Positions 1 through 6,600 of a stretch of DNA of 12,838 nt are shown here, in pieces. Origin of the DNA: Chloroflexota bacterium (GTDB lineage: Bacteria; Chloroflexota; Dehalococcoidia; Plut-88900); NCBI GenBank assembly GCA_022566235.1, contig JADFJI010000025.1, forward strand, positions 1-12,838, given 5' to 3'. The translations under genes and the position numbers were made by a program. Each line of letters begins with the position of its first letter. Position 1 is the first letter of the stretch. Under the pieces are notes generated by a model that searched no databases, had not been told where the DNA came from, and was given only the letters and a program-made list of their open reading frames with translations.

Positions 1-2
1 TC

Positions 3-74
3 AACTGCTCCATAGACCTGATAGCCGTGGGCCCCAGGCGGGAGGAATCGATCTTCCGGCGGCCCCTGCCTTAG
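3..74 (+). CDS. Possible C-terminal tail of a rightward gene cut by the window edge
   Basis: One forward frame is open from the left edge to a TAG at 72-74 and gives 23 residues ending in GPRREESIFRRPLP. About 80% of its third codon positions are G or C and it uses ATA and AGG codons, as the confident genes here do, which is the only support. I recognise no family from this fragment. If real, the gene would converge on dapA, whose stop is at 233. A frame this short can be open by chance in GC-rich DNA, so the call is weak. Confidence 0.3.
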   Translation, partial: NCSIDLIAVGPRREESIFRRPLP

Positions 75-232
75 CACCTTTGCCACCCTTAACAAGAGGG
101 CGTCCCTATTGCATCGGGGAGCACCCCCATCCTTCTCACAAGGGAAGTACCCAACCACCGCCCTTCGACGGGCTCCCTTCGACCAGCTCAGGACAGGCAG
201 GGTGAGCGGGACAGCTTTCCAGAGGCCAAGGG
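75..232. other. Intergenic stretch downstream of dapA with one repeat copy
   Basis: No gene is supported here. The stretch lies 3' of dapA and contains a CCCTTCGACGGGCTCCCTTCG segment followed by a copy of the GCTCAGGACAGGC repeat that recurs at about 1303, 1479, 6427 and 6464. I see no hairpin followed by a T-run on the dapA strand, so no intrinsic terminator for dapA is evident. Confidence 0.5.
161..205. repeat. Intergenic TTCGAC-GCTCAGGACAGGC repeat, copy 1
   Basis: The core TTCGACCAGCTCAGGACAGG lies at 178-197 and is preceded by a half copy, CTTCGACGGGCTC, at 163-175. The same core with small changes appears at 1303-1320, 1479-1498, 6427-6448 and 6464-6485, always outside genes. Dispersed elements of this form are common in intergenic DNA of several environmental bacterial lineages (general knowledge). 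Their function is unknown to me. Confidence 0.65.
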
Positions 233-1135
233 CTAGCTTCGGGCGGGGACGGGGAGGTCGATCCTGTGGCGCTTCAAGGTCTCGAGGATCGTGGCGGCGG
301 TGGCCTCATCGGGCTCGACCAGGGGCAGCCGGGTGCCGCCGACGTCGAACCCTGAGACCCTCATGGCGTACTTCAAGGGGATGGGGTTTGCCACTATGAA
401 CATGCTGTTGACCAGTGGCAGCAGATGCCGGTGAATCCGAGCCGCCTCCACCTGGTCTCCATCCACGTACCTCTGGATCATCTCCTTTATCTGGACACCC
501 ACCAGGTGGGAGAGGACGCTGACTATGCCGTAGCCCCCCAGGGCCAGGATGGGCAGGGTGTCGCCGTCGTTGCCGCTCCACACCTTGAACCCATCTCTTG
601 CGCCCGAGATGATCCTGGCTATCTGGTCGAAGTCGCCGCTGGCCTCTTTGATGCCCACGATGTTATCGATCCGGCTCAGCCTGACGACGGTGTCGGCGTT
701 GATGTTGGTGACGGTACGGCTGGGCACGTTATAGATAATGCAGGGCAGTGTGGTGTTTCCAGCGATGTACTCGAAGTGCTGGTACAGCCCCTCCTGAGGA
801 GGCTTGTTGTAGTAGGGGACCACCAGGAGGGCCGCATCTACCCCCAACTTCTCCGCCTCCTTGGTCAGCTCCACGGACTCGGCGGTGCAGTAGCTGCCCG
901 ATCCGGCGATCACTGTGCCCCGGCCTTTGACCTCGTCTTTTACCTCCGCCCACAGGCGCACCTTCTCCTCCGAGGTAAGGGTGGGGGACTCGCCGGTGGT
1001 CCCGGTGACCACCAGGCCATCGCTGCCGGAGTCCAGGAGCGCGGAGGCCAGCCGTCTAGCCTGGGCATAGTCCACCTGCCCCCCTTCATCGAATGGGGTG
1101 ACCATAGCCGTGAGTAGTCGGCCTAGCTCCACCAT
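233..1135 (-). CDS. dapA: 4-hydroxy-tetrahydrodipicolinate synthase (DapA)
   Basis: DapA condenses pyruvate with L-aspartate semialdehyde, the committed step of the diaminopimelate/lysine pathway in the cytosol. The 300-residue product has the usual length and the full TIM-barrel signature. GTTGES at 45-50 includes the paired threonines T46/T47. Y109 lies in PYYNKPPQEG. Y135 and R140 lie in IIYNVPSRT. The Schiff-base lysine is K163 in GIKEASGD. An in-frame ATG exists 27 bases upstream at 1162 but has no ribosome binding site. The ATG at 1135 has GGAGGT six bases before it, so I use that start. It is the last gene of the leftward lysine series, after asd. The roughly 600-bp hairpin-rich gap behind it suggests partly independent expression. 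Family assignment is very secure. Related barrel aldolases such as N-acetylneuraminate lyase are less likely given the neighbours asd and dapB. Confidence 0.96.
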   Translation of the reverse strand: MVELGRLLTAMVTPFDEGGQVDYAQARRLASALLDSGSDGLVVTGTTGESPTLTSEEKVRLWAEVKDEVKGRGTVIAGSGSYCTAESVELTKEAEKLGVDAALLVVPYYNKPPQEGLYQHFEYIAGNTTLPCIIYNVPSRTVTNINADTVVRLSRIDNIVGIKEASGDFDQIARIISGARDGFKVWSGNDGDTLPILALGGYGIVSVLSHLVGVQIKEMIQRYVDGDQVEAARIHRHLLPLVNSMFIVANPIPLKYAMRVSGFDVGGTRLPLVEPDEATAATILETLKRHRIDLPVPARS

Positions 1136-1141
1136 AACGCT

Positions 1142-1147
1142 ACCTCC
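1142..1147 (-). promoter_or_regulatory. dapA ribosome binding site that decides the start
   Basis: On the minus strand GGAGGT lies six bases before the ATG at 1135-1133. It falls inside the coding region implied by the longer in-frame start at 1162 and therefore argues for the shorter 300-residue protein. Confidence 0.8.
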
Positions 1148-1220
1148 CTCTGTCCGGCTCATACGCTTGCGGCCCTAAGCCCATGGGTCAAAGGCCCGGC
1201 GGCCGGACAGACACCTCAGT

Positions 1221-1249
1221 CTAATAAAAATCCACCGGCACCGCTTAAA
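1221..1249 (-). promoter_or_regulatory. Weak candidate promoter for dapA
   Basis: On the minus strand TTTAAG (1249-1244) and TATTAG (1226-1221) are separated by 17 bases, which would start transcription near 1214 and leave a leader of about 80 bases. The hexamers match the sigma-70 consensus only partly (3/6 and 4/6). It is listed because dapA is separated from asd by a long structured gap. It could be chance. Confidence 0.25.
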
Positions 1250-1288
1250 GTCTCTATCATAATCATAACCCTCACCCTCCTTCGGCAA

Positions 1289-1305
1289 GTCCCGAGTATC
1301 GGGAC
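1289..1305. repeat. Perfect 7-bp hairpin, first of a pair
   Basis: GTCCCGA and TCGGGAC flank the loop GTA. A near-identical hairpin with loop GTG lies at 1593-1609, and a related one with TCCCGA arms at 1623-1638. Confidence 0.75.
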
Positions 1306-1327
1306 AAGCTCAGGACAGGCTCTGTGT

Positions 1328-1356
1328 CCCCCTCTCCCTTGGCAAGGGAGAGGGGG
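1328..1356. repeat. Perfect 13-bp hairpin
   Basis: The arms CCCCCTCTCCCTT (1328-1340) and AAGGGAGAGGGGG (1344-1356) are exact complements around a three-base loop GGC. This is the longest stem in the cluster. It has no T-run next to it on either strand, so it is better read as a repeat-family palindrome than a terminator. Confidence 0.8.
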
Positions 1357-1391
1357 AAGCAAATAATTGGGGGGAACCCCCATACCCCCCT

Positions 1392-1413
1392 CCATCCCGA
1401 TGAGTCGGGATGG
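1392..1413. repeat. Perfect 9-bp hairpin
   Basis: CCATCCCGA and TCGGGATGG flank the four-base loop TGAG. The inner arm (TCCCGA) is shared with the hairpins at 1289-1305 and 1593-1609. Confidence 0.75.
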
Positions 1414-1526
1414 AATCTCCCAAATGGGACTGGGGGACACCCCCCCTTCCCTTCGGCTACGCTCCCCGACGGAACACTCCGACAGGCTCGGGGCAGGCAG
1501 TACAGGCTCTGTGTCCCCCATCCTAA

Positions 1527-1551
1527 CCTTCCCCCCTGCGGGGGGGGAAGG
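1527..1551. repeat. 10-bp hairpin with homolog at 6488-6509
   Basis: CCTTCCCCCC (1527-1536) pairs with GGGGGGAAGG (1542-1551) around five bases. The right arm continues into GAATGGTCTCCT, matching the sequence that follows the equivalent hairpin at 6488-6509. The two are therefore copies of one element. Confidence 0.75.
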
Positions 1552-1592
1552 AATGGTCTCCTCACACCCAGTCCCTTCGGCCATCCCGACAA

Positions 1593-1609
1593 GTCCCGAG
1601 TGTCGGGAC
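1593..1609. repeat. Perfect 7-bp hairpin, second of a pair
   Basis: GTCCCGA and TCGGGAC flank the loop GTG. It differs from the hairpin at 1289-1305 only in the last loop base. Both are preceded by a CCTTCGGC segment within about 20 bases, so the duplication extends beyond the stem. Confidence 0.75.
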
Positions 1610-1738
1610 AGTGCCCCCTCGATCCCGACGGGTCGGGACTCTGGGCTCCCCTTATCGATGAGGTCTGGTAGAGGTTTTTTAGATAAGCGAAATCGAGGGG
1701 CCTATTCTAGCGGAAAGCGAGGGGAATCGAAAGGGGGG

Positions 1739-2749
1739 TCAGCCCTTGTGGTCACAAACTAGGAGCTCGGCGATCTGCACTGCGTTCAGGGCGGCGCCTT
1801 TTCGCACGTTATCGGCCACCACCCACATGGCTATGCCCAGGGGATGGGATACGTCCTTGCGGATCCTTCCCACGTAAACGTCGTCTGTACCAGCCGCGTC
1901 CAGGGCCAGGGGGTAGACGCTGCTGGAAGGGTCGTCAACCACCCTCACGCCCGGGGCCCGGGACAGCACTTCACGCACCTCCTCAGGAGACATGGGATGG
2001 GTCAGCTCCATGTGGACCGCCTCGCTATGGCCCACGTATACCGGGACCCGGACCGCGGTGGCCGAGATGGCCAATTCGGGTGCGTGCATGATCTTTCGGG
2101 TCTCTTGAATCAACTTCCACTCTTCGTTGTAGTAGCCGTTGTCCAGGAGGACGTCGACCTCCGGCAGGACGTTGAAGGCGATCTGATGGGGGAAGGTCCC
2201 GGATTCCGGCTCCTTGCCCGCCAGAACGGCCTCGATCTGCTGCTCCAACTCCCGGACTCCCTTGCCACCAGCCCCAGAAACCGCCTGATACGTATCCACG
2301 ATTACCCGCTTGATGGGGTTTACCCTGTGTATCGGGTTCAGGGCCACCACCAGCTGGATGGTGGAGCAGTTGGGGACGGCGATGATCCCCCGATGGTTGC
2401 GTATGTCCTCGGCATTGACCTCGGGAACGACCAGAGGGACCGTATCATCCATCCTGAAGGCCTTGCTGTTGTCCACCACCACGCCACATTGAGCAGCGAT
2501 GGGGGAGAAACGCCGGCTTACACTGGAACCCGTGGAGAAGAGGGCAATGTCTATCCCTTTGAAGGAGTCCTCGGTGAGCCTCTCCACCTTCAGGTCGCAG
2601 CCGTTGACCCGCATTATCTTCCCCTCGGACCTCTCCGACGCCAGCAAACGGACCGAGGCCATGGGAAAGCGGCGCTCCTCTAGCACCCTGATGAACTCGC
2701 GCCCCACCAGCCCGGTGGCGCCGGCAATTGCTACGTTAGCCTCTCTCAT
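1739..2749 (-). CDS. asd: Aspartate-semialdehyde dehydrogenase (Asd)
   Basis: Asd makes L-aspartate-4-semialdehyde from aspartyl phosphate using NADPH. This is the branch point to lysine/diaminopimelate, threonine and methionine. The 336-residue product has the usual length. The N-terminal nucleotide-binding glycine motif is GATGLVG at 10-16. The active-site cysteine is C128 in VPNCSTIQ. SGAGGKG follows in the middle of the protein. The catalytic histidine is H241 in YVGHSEAV. The ATG at 2749 is the only good start, with a modest GGGAAAGG purine tract upstream. The gene lies between dapB (190 bp upstream) and dapA (about 600 bp downstream) and makes the direct substrate of DapA. An eight-codon frame overlaps its start by four bases but has no ribosome binding site. 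Identification is very secure. Confidence 0.96.
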   Translation of the reverse strand: MREANVAIAGATGLVGREFIRVLEERRFPMASVRLLASERSEGKIMRVNGCDLKVERLTEDSFKGIDIALFSTGSSVSRRFSPIAAQCGVVVDNSKAFRMDDTVPLVVPEVNAEDIRNHRGIIAVPNCSTIQLVVALNPIHRVNPIKRVIVDTYQAVSGAGGKGVRELEQQIEAVLAGKEPESGTFPHQIAFNVLPEVDVLLDNGYYNEEWKLIQETRKIMHAPELAISATAVRVPVYVGHSEAVHMELTHPMSPEEVREVLSRAPGVRVVDDPSSSVYPLALDAAGTDDVYVGRIRKDVSHPLGIAMWVVADNVRKGAALNAVQIAELLVCDHKG

Positions 2750-2939
2750 GGCCCTTTCCCAGACTTGTTCATTGTGATCAGGTCAACCAGCTGCACGAAA
2801 CAGATCATAAGCTATATTAGCCTACTCGTCCCTTTTCTACCTGTGGCGGGCTCAAGCCAGACGGGATGGGCGCATTGCCCCGGTCGGGCGCTTACAGGAT
2901 GTTAAGGAATTCGAGTGCATGGCCTATGGGCCCACCGTC
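2750..2939. other. dapB-asd intergenic spacer (190 bp)
   Basis: The spacer is AT-richer near asd (TAATATAGCTTATGATC on the minus strand around 2800-2820), which could hold a promoter, but I find no well-spaced -35/-10 pair. A weak four-pair hairpin (GGGC-AATGC-GCCC) lies downstream of dapB. I see no lysine riboswitch core and no T-box antiterminator. Confidence 0.5.
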
Positions 2940-3737
2940 TTACAGGCCCAGGAGGGAATCCAAGCCGTAGACTACCCCCACTCGATTGGACACCTCTTTG
3001 AGGGCCATCAGGACACCGGGCATATAGCAGAGGCGGCCCGAGGTATCGTGGCGAATGGTCAGGGTCTGCCCCAGCCCACCCAGGATCACTTCCTGGTGGG
3101 CCACGGACCCCTGGGAGCGGATGCTGTGGATGGCCACCCCGCCGATCTGGCCGCCCCTTGTGCCGGGCAGGTTCACCTTCTCCGTCCGGGTCAGCTCGAA
3201 GGGCCGGCCCCGGGCCTCAACCATCTCCTTGGCCGTTGCCAGGGCCGTTCCCGATGGGGAATCGACCTTCGTCTCGTGATGCCGCTCGATGATCTCGGCG
3301 TAGTCGAAGAACCTGCTGGCTATCTTGGCCAGGTGTATCTGCAGTACCGCCCCCAGGGCGAAGTTGGCGGCGATGACGGCCCCGACCTTCCCGGCCTTGC
3401 ACAGTCTGTCGATTTCGGCTATGTCCTCGGGTGACAGGCCCGATGTCCCAATCACCAGGTGTATGCCATTTGTAACTGCGATCCTCGCCATGGCCATAGA
3501 GGCATCGGCGCGGGTGAAATCCACGACCACCGAGGGAGAGCACTGGGTAAGGAGGGATTGGATGTCCAGGGTGTGGGGGATGGTTAGAGGGCTATCGGGA
3601 ACAGGAAGCTGCGAGCCGTCGGCATCAAGGGAGATGGCACCCACAAGTTCAAGGTCCGGATCGCCGGACACGGCCTTGAGGATCTCCGCACCGACCCTGC
3701 CGGTAGCCCCGTGGACCGCGACTTTGACGTCTGCCAT
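2940..3737 (-). CDS. dapB: 4-hydroxy-tetrahydrodipicolinate reductase (DapB)
   Basis: DapB reduces the DapA product with NAD(P)H to tetrahydrodipicolinate in the diaminopimelate/lysine pathway. The 265-residue product starts with the dinucleotide-binding motif VHGATGRVG. It then has the conserved VVVDFT strand, the GTSGLS turn, and the signature ERHHETKVDSPSGTA with catalytic H153 and K157 (the E. coli H159/K163 equivalents). The C-terminal domain returns to YMPGVLMAL. A TTG twelve bases upstream (3749) would add MGRH. I prefer the ATG at 3737 because GGGA lies six bases before it and MADVKVAVHG matches the usual family N-terminus. It follows pnp by 32 bp and is almost certainly co-transcribed with it. 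Confidence 0.95.
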   Translation of the reverse strand: MADVKVAVHGATGRVGAEILKAVSGDPDLELVGAISLDADGSQLPVPDSPLTIPHTLDIQSLLTQCSPSVVVDFTRADASMAMARIAVTNGIHLVIGTSGLSPEDIAEIDRLCKAGKVGAVIAANFALGAVLQIHLAKIASRFFDYAEIIERHHETKVDSPSGTALATAKEMVEARGRPFELTRTEKVNLPGTRGGQIGGVAIHSIRSQGSVAHQEVILGGLGQTLTIRHDTSGRLCYMPGVLMALKEVSNRVGVVYGLDSLLGL

Positions 3738-3769
3738 GTGGCGTCCCAACCGATGCCGAAACCCGTTCT

Positions 3770-6031
3770 CTAGCGCCTGCGATCCCGAGGGGGGCCAGAG
3801 GATCTGGGCCCACGGTCCCTATCGCCCCGGAAGGGTCTGCGGTCTGGGGGACGGCCCTCCCTTCGCTGAGGTTGGAATCCGGTGCGGGGGGGCCGCGAGT
3901 CGCCCGAGGGGCCACGACCTTCTCCTCCGTCGGTGCCGACCCCGGAGACGCTCTCCATGACGGCCCTGTGGGAGAGGTTTATCCGGCCCAGGGAGTCTAT
4001 CTCGGTCACCATCACCTTGATCTCATCCCCCACTTTTACCTCGTCCTCAATGGATTCGACCCTGTGGTCGGACAGTTCGCTGATATGGACCATTCCATCT
4101 TTACCCGGCAGAATCTCGACGAAGGCGCCAAAGCTCATTATGCGGACCACCTTACCGGTGTACATGGTCCCAACCTCGACTTCTTTGGTAAGGCCCAGGA
4201 TAATCTCCTCGGCCTTTTTGGCGGCGTCTCGGTCCGTAGAGCCGATCAGGACTGTGCCGTCGTCCTCGATGTCTATGGTAGTGCCGGTCTCCTCAATTAT
4301 CGCCCTGATGGTCTTGCCCCCGGGGCCTATGACAAGGCCGATCTTTTCCTTATCTATCATTATCTTGGTTACGCGTGGGGCGTAAGGGCTCAGGTCCGGC
4401 CGGGACTGGTTGATGGTCTGGGACATGAGGTCCAGAATCTTCATCCTACCCTGGACCGCCTGCTCCAGGGCTTCCTCCATGATCTCGAAGCTGAGGCCCT
4501 TTATCTTCAGGTCCATCTGCCAGGCCGTCATTCCCTTGGCGGTGCCCGCGACCTTGAAGTCCATGTCTCCCATGAAGTCCTCTAGGCCTGCGATGTCCGT
4601 GAGAACAGCGTAGCGCCCGCCATCGCCGGTGATCAGGCCCATGGCCACACCGGCCACCGGGGCCGAGATGGGAACGCCTGCGTCCATCAAGGAAAGGCTG
4701 CTGCCGCACACGCTGGCCATCGAGGTGCTCCCATTGGAGCTCAACGCTTCGGAGACAAGACGAATGGCATAAGGAAAGTCATCCTCGCTGGGTATCACCG
4801 GGCTCAGGGCCTTCTCCGCCAGGGCGCCATGGCCGATCTCTCTTCTACCCGGGGACCCGACCCGCCCCGTCTCCCCAACGCTGTAGGGAGGAAAGTTGTA
4901 GTGGTGCATGAATCTCTTTTTGGTCACCTGGCCTATGTTATCGATCTTCTGGGCAGCCCCTGTGGTGGCCAAGGTGGTCACGCTAAGCACCTGGGTCTGA
5001 CCTCGGGTGAACATACCGGAGCCGTGGGTCCTGGGCAGGATACCGACCTCGCAAGAGATCTCCCGAAGGTCCTTCACTCCACGACCGTCGGGCCTGATGC
5101 CATTGTCCAGTATATTGGCCCTGACCGTCTCTTTAACTTTGGCCTTGACGGCCGAGGCGACTGCCTCGCCGGGGAATCTGTCCCCTAATCTCTCCGCCAC
5201 ATCATTTTCCAGCTGCCCCAGGGCGGCTTCACGGTCTTCTTTCCGCACCTCCTTGAGCATCTCCCGCAGCCTGTCGCCAACTATGTCCTCGACAGCTCTC
5301 TGCAGCTCAGGGTCAGAGGCCAGGCCATCGGGAAGCTTCATCTTAGGCTTGCCCAGGGCCTGCACCATCTCCTCCTGGAGGGCCACCAGCTCCCGATTAG
5401 CCTCCTGGCCGAACTTGACCGCTTCCAGGACTAACTTCTCGGGCACCTCTTTGGCTCCCGCCTCCACCATTACCACGGCATCCTTGGTGCCGACCACAAC
5501 CAGGTCAAGGGTGCTCCGGGTCAGCTGGGTGTAGGTGGGGTTCAAGACCAGCTCCCCGTCTATGTAGCCGACCCGCGTCGCTCCCACGGGACCTCCAAAG
5601 GGGATCTGTGAGATGCACAGAGCGGCCGAGGCCCCCACCAATGCGGGGACCGCCGGCTCGTTCTCCTGGTCTGTCGACAGGACGGTAGCGATAACCTGAA
5701 CGTCGTTGCGGAAACCCTTTGGGAACAGGGTTCTGAGAGGGCGATCGATGAGGCGACAGGTCAAGACGGCGTCGTGCCCGGGCCTACCTTCCCTCCTGAA
5801 GAAACTGCCCGGGATCTTACCCGCGGCATAGTGCCTCTCTTCGAACTCTATGGTGAGGGGAAAGAAATCGATGCCCGGACGGGGTTGTGGTGAAACGCAG
5901 GCCGTTACCAGAATTACGGTGTCGCCGTAAACAACGGTGACCGAGCCGTGGGCCAGGGTCGCTAACTTACCGGTTTCGATAGTGAGGGTTTTGCCGCCAA
6001 TAGACCGCTGAAAGGTGCTGGTTGTTACCAA
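3770..6031 (-). CDS. pnp: Polyribonucleotide nucleotidyltransferase (PNPase)
   Basis: PNPase degrades RNA 3' to 5' by phosphorolysis and can also add tails. It acts as a trimer in the cytosol. The 753-residue product has the standard layout: RNase PH domain 1, an all-helical linker, and RNase PH domain 2 with catalytic D485, D491 and K493 in LEDFMGDMDFK. A KH domain follows with GPGG at 569-572, then an S1 domain from about 622 to 692. The last ~61 residues are an Arg/Pro/Gly/Asp-rich disordered tail ending in PPRDRRR. The start is TTG at 6031. An in-frame TAG lies just upstream, and the N-terminus TTSTFQRSIGGKTL matches the family, so no other start fits. The ribosome binding site is poor (GGGA). 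The gene is 35 bp after rpsO, the widespread rpsO-pnp arrangement, with only a weak GTCT/AGAC hairpin between them. Confidence 0.96.
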   Translation of the reverse strand: MVTTSTFQRSIGGKTLTIETGKLATLAHGSVTVVYGDTVILVTACVSPQPRPGIDFFPLTIEFEERHYAAGKIPGSFFRREGRPGHDAVLTCRLIDRPLRTLFPKGFRNDVQVIATVLSTDQENEPAVPALVGASAALCISQIPFGGPVGATRVGYIDGELVLNPTYTQLTRSTLDLVVVGTKDAVVMVEAGAKEVPEKLVLEAVKFGQEANRELVALQEEMVQALGKPKMKLPDGLASDPELQRAVEDIVGDRLREMLKEVRKEDREAALGQLENDVAERLGDRFPGEAVASAVKAKVKETVRANILDNGIRPDGRGVKDLREISCEVGILPRTHGSGMFTRGQTQVLSVTTLATTGAAQKIDNIGQVTKKRFMHHYNFPPYSVGETGRVGSPGRREIGHGALAEKALSPVIPSEDDFPYAIRLVSEALSSNGSTSMASVCGSSLSLMDAGVPISAPVAGVAMGLITGDGGRYAVLTDIAGLEDFMGDMDFKVAGTAKGMTAWQMDLKIKGLSFEIMEEALEQAVQGRMKILDLMSQTINQSRPDLSPYAPRVTKIMIDKEKIGLVIGPGGKTIRAIIEETGTTIDIEDDGTVLIGSTDRDAAKKAEEIILGLTKEVEVGTMYTGKVVRIMSFGAFVEILPGKDGMVHISELSDHRVESIEDEVKVGDEIKVMVTEIDSLGRINLSHRAVMESVSGVGTDGGEGRGPSGDSRPPRTGFQPQRREGRPPDRRPFRGDRDRGPRSSGPPRDRRR

Positions 6032-6066
6032 GTGAGTCCCGAATCTAGTCTAACGCAGACAGCGGA

Positions 6067-6330
6067 TTACCTTCTGAGCTTCAGACGTGATATCAGGGTG
6101 CGATATCGGGCAACATCCGATCTGTTCAGGTACTCCAGAAGCCGTCTGCGGTGACCAACCAGCATCAAAAGTCCACGTTGGGTATGATAATCGTGCTTGT
6201 GACTTCGCAGGTGCCCTGTGAGGTGAATTATCCTATCGGTAAGGAGGGCCACTTGGACCTCTGGTGACCCGGTATCCTTATCATGAAGTCGGTAAGACTC
6301 GATTATTTCTTGCTTTAGTTGCTGGCTCAA
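6067..6330 (-). CDS. rpsO: 30S ribosomal protein S15
   Basis: S15 is a primary 16S rRNA-binding protein of the small subunit platform. The 87-residue product has the family's length and core: DTGSPEVQVALLT at about 20-32, then LTGHLRSHKHDYHTQRGLL and the basic segment VGHRRRLLEYL. The start codon is TTG, with AAGGA six bases upstream, and the family's EIIESYRLHDKDTGSPE spacing supports it. It is the first gene of the leftward series. Its promoter is at 6384-6355 and the predicted leader is under 20 bases, too short for the structured S15 autoregulatory site known from E. coli. Confidence 0.95.
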   Translation of the reverse strand: MSQQLKQEIIESYRLHDKDTGSPEVQVALLTDRIIHLTGHLRSHKHDYHTQRGLLMLVGHRRRLLEYLNRSDVARYRTLISRLKLRR

Positions 6331-6336
6331 ATTTTT

Positions 6337-6341
6337 TCCTT
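6337..6341 (-). promoter_or_regulatory. rpsO ribosome binding site supporting the TTG start
   Basis: AAGGA on the minus strand ends six bases before the TTG at 6330-6328. It is a clear site and supports initiation at TTG. Confidence 0.7.
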
Positions 6342-6354
6342 ATTACCAGCCGGG

Positions 6355-6384
6355 ATTATATCATAGGGCAGATGCCGATGCAAA
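6355..6384 (-). promoter_or_regulatory. Promoter of the rpsO-pnp-dap series (extended -10)
   Basis: On the minus strand TGATATAAT (6363-6355) is a perfect -10 hexamer with the TGN extension. Upstream is TTTGCA with an 18-base spacer, or TTGCAT with 17. Transcription would begin near 6348, giving about 18 bases of leader that contain the AAGGA site. Confidence 0.75.
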
Positions 6385-6420
6385 GATTTTAGATGGGGAG
6401 TGGCTAATAACAGTTTCGAC

Positions 6421-6530
6421 CATTCCTTCGACGGAGCTCAGGACAGGCCCTTCGATGGGACACTTCGACAGGCAGGACAGGCTCTCGCCTTCCCCCAGTG
6501 AGGGGAAGGAATGGCCTCCTAACCCCCAAA
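6421..6530. repeat. Intergenic repeat tract, copies 4 and 5 plus hairpin
   Basis: TTCGACGGAGCTCAGGACAG begins at 6427 and TTCGACAGGCAGGACAGG begins at 6464. They are followed by the hairpin CCTTCCCC/GGGGAAGG (6488-6495 with 6502-6509) and then GAATGGCCTCCTAACCCCCA. The hairpin and following segment match 1527-1569 in the asd-dapA gap, showing one element at two loci. Confidence 0.7.
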
Positions 6531-6591
6531 CGCACGGCCCCGAGGCGGCGCGTCGAGGGGATTCCCGCTTTACAGGATCTATCAAAGAGCC

Positions 6592-6600
6592 TGTTACAAT
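6592..6600 (+). promoter_or_regulatory. Possible extended -10 promoter upstream of the small frame
   Basis: TGTTACAAT fits the TGN-TAnAAT extended -10 form. TTTACA lies upstream at 6569-6574 but the 20-base spacing is too long, so this depends on the extension. It would start a rightward transcript near 6607 that covers the 29-codon frame. Confidence 0.3.

Larger units (their letters stand above)
1274..1645. repeat. Cluster of intergenic palindromes and direct repeats
   Basis: At least six perfect stem-loops lie in about 370 bp: stems of 7, 13, 9, 10, 7 and 7 bp, the main ones listed separately. An 18-base direct repeat, ACAGGCTCTGTGTCCCCC, occurs at 1315-1332 and 1502-1519. GCTCAGGACAGGC-type cores lie at 1303-1320 and 1479-1498. 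The segment GGGGAAGGAATGG, a T or C, then CTCCT at about 1544-1562 recurs at 6502-6520. The mosaic resembles REP/BIME-like intergenic elements that have inserted into one another. Confidence 0.7.
1136..1738. other. 603-bp asd-dapA gap: hairpin and repeat cluster
   Basis: No protein gene is supported between the asd stop and the dapA start. The central part (about 1274-1645) is dense in perfect inverted repeats and short direct repeats. The flanks are less structured and hold the dapA ribosome binding site and weak promoter-like sequences, including TTTCGA-17-TAGAAT on the minus strand at 1732-1704 just past asd. None of the hairpins is followed by a T-run on the minus strand, so they do not look like intrinsic terminators. 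Open frames across it on either strand translate to Pro/Gly/Ser-rich low-complexity strings dictated by the repeats. Confidence 0.7.

Noticed and set aside
1328..1356. Intrinsic terminator after asd
   Set aside because: The 13-bp stem is perfect but lacks a T-run on either strand and is about 380 bp past the asd stop. It fits the repeat cluster better.
1274..1645. CRISPR array
   Set aside because: The repeats are unequal in length and spacing and are palindromes with no regular spacers.
1324..1762. Open frames of 106-131 codons on both strands across the asd-dapA gap
   Set aside because: Their translations are Pro/Gly/Ser-rich strings set by the palindromes and repeats, with no domain, and frames overlap on both strands without a convincing ribosome binding site.
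1844..2683. 279-codon open frame antisense to asd
   Set aside because: It lies opposite a gene with complete catalytic motifs. GC-rich codon bias commonly leaves antisense frames open, and the translation resembles no family.
2746..2772. Eight-codon frame (MNKSGKGP) overlapping the asd start by ATGA
   Set aside because: It has no ribosome binding site and is too short to separate from chance. Noted only in case translational coupling is found.
2821..2832. GGGACGAGTAGG on the minus strand before asd, resembling the 5' start of a T-box leader
   Set aside because: Only about 70 bases separate it from the asd start and there is no T-box or antiterminator sequence, so a functional T-box does not fit.
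2750..2939. Lysine riboswitch in the dapB-asd spacer or before dapA
   Set aside because: I looked for the conserved lysine-box segments and saw none. A covariance-model search would settle it.
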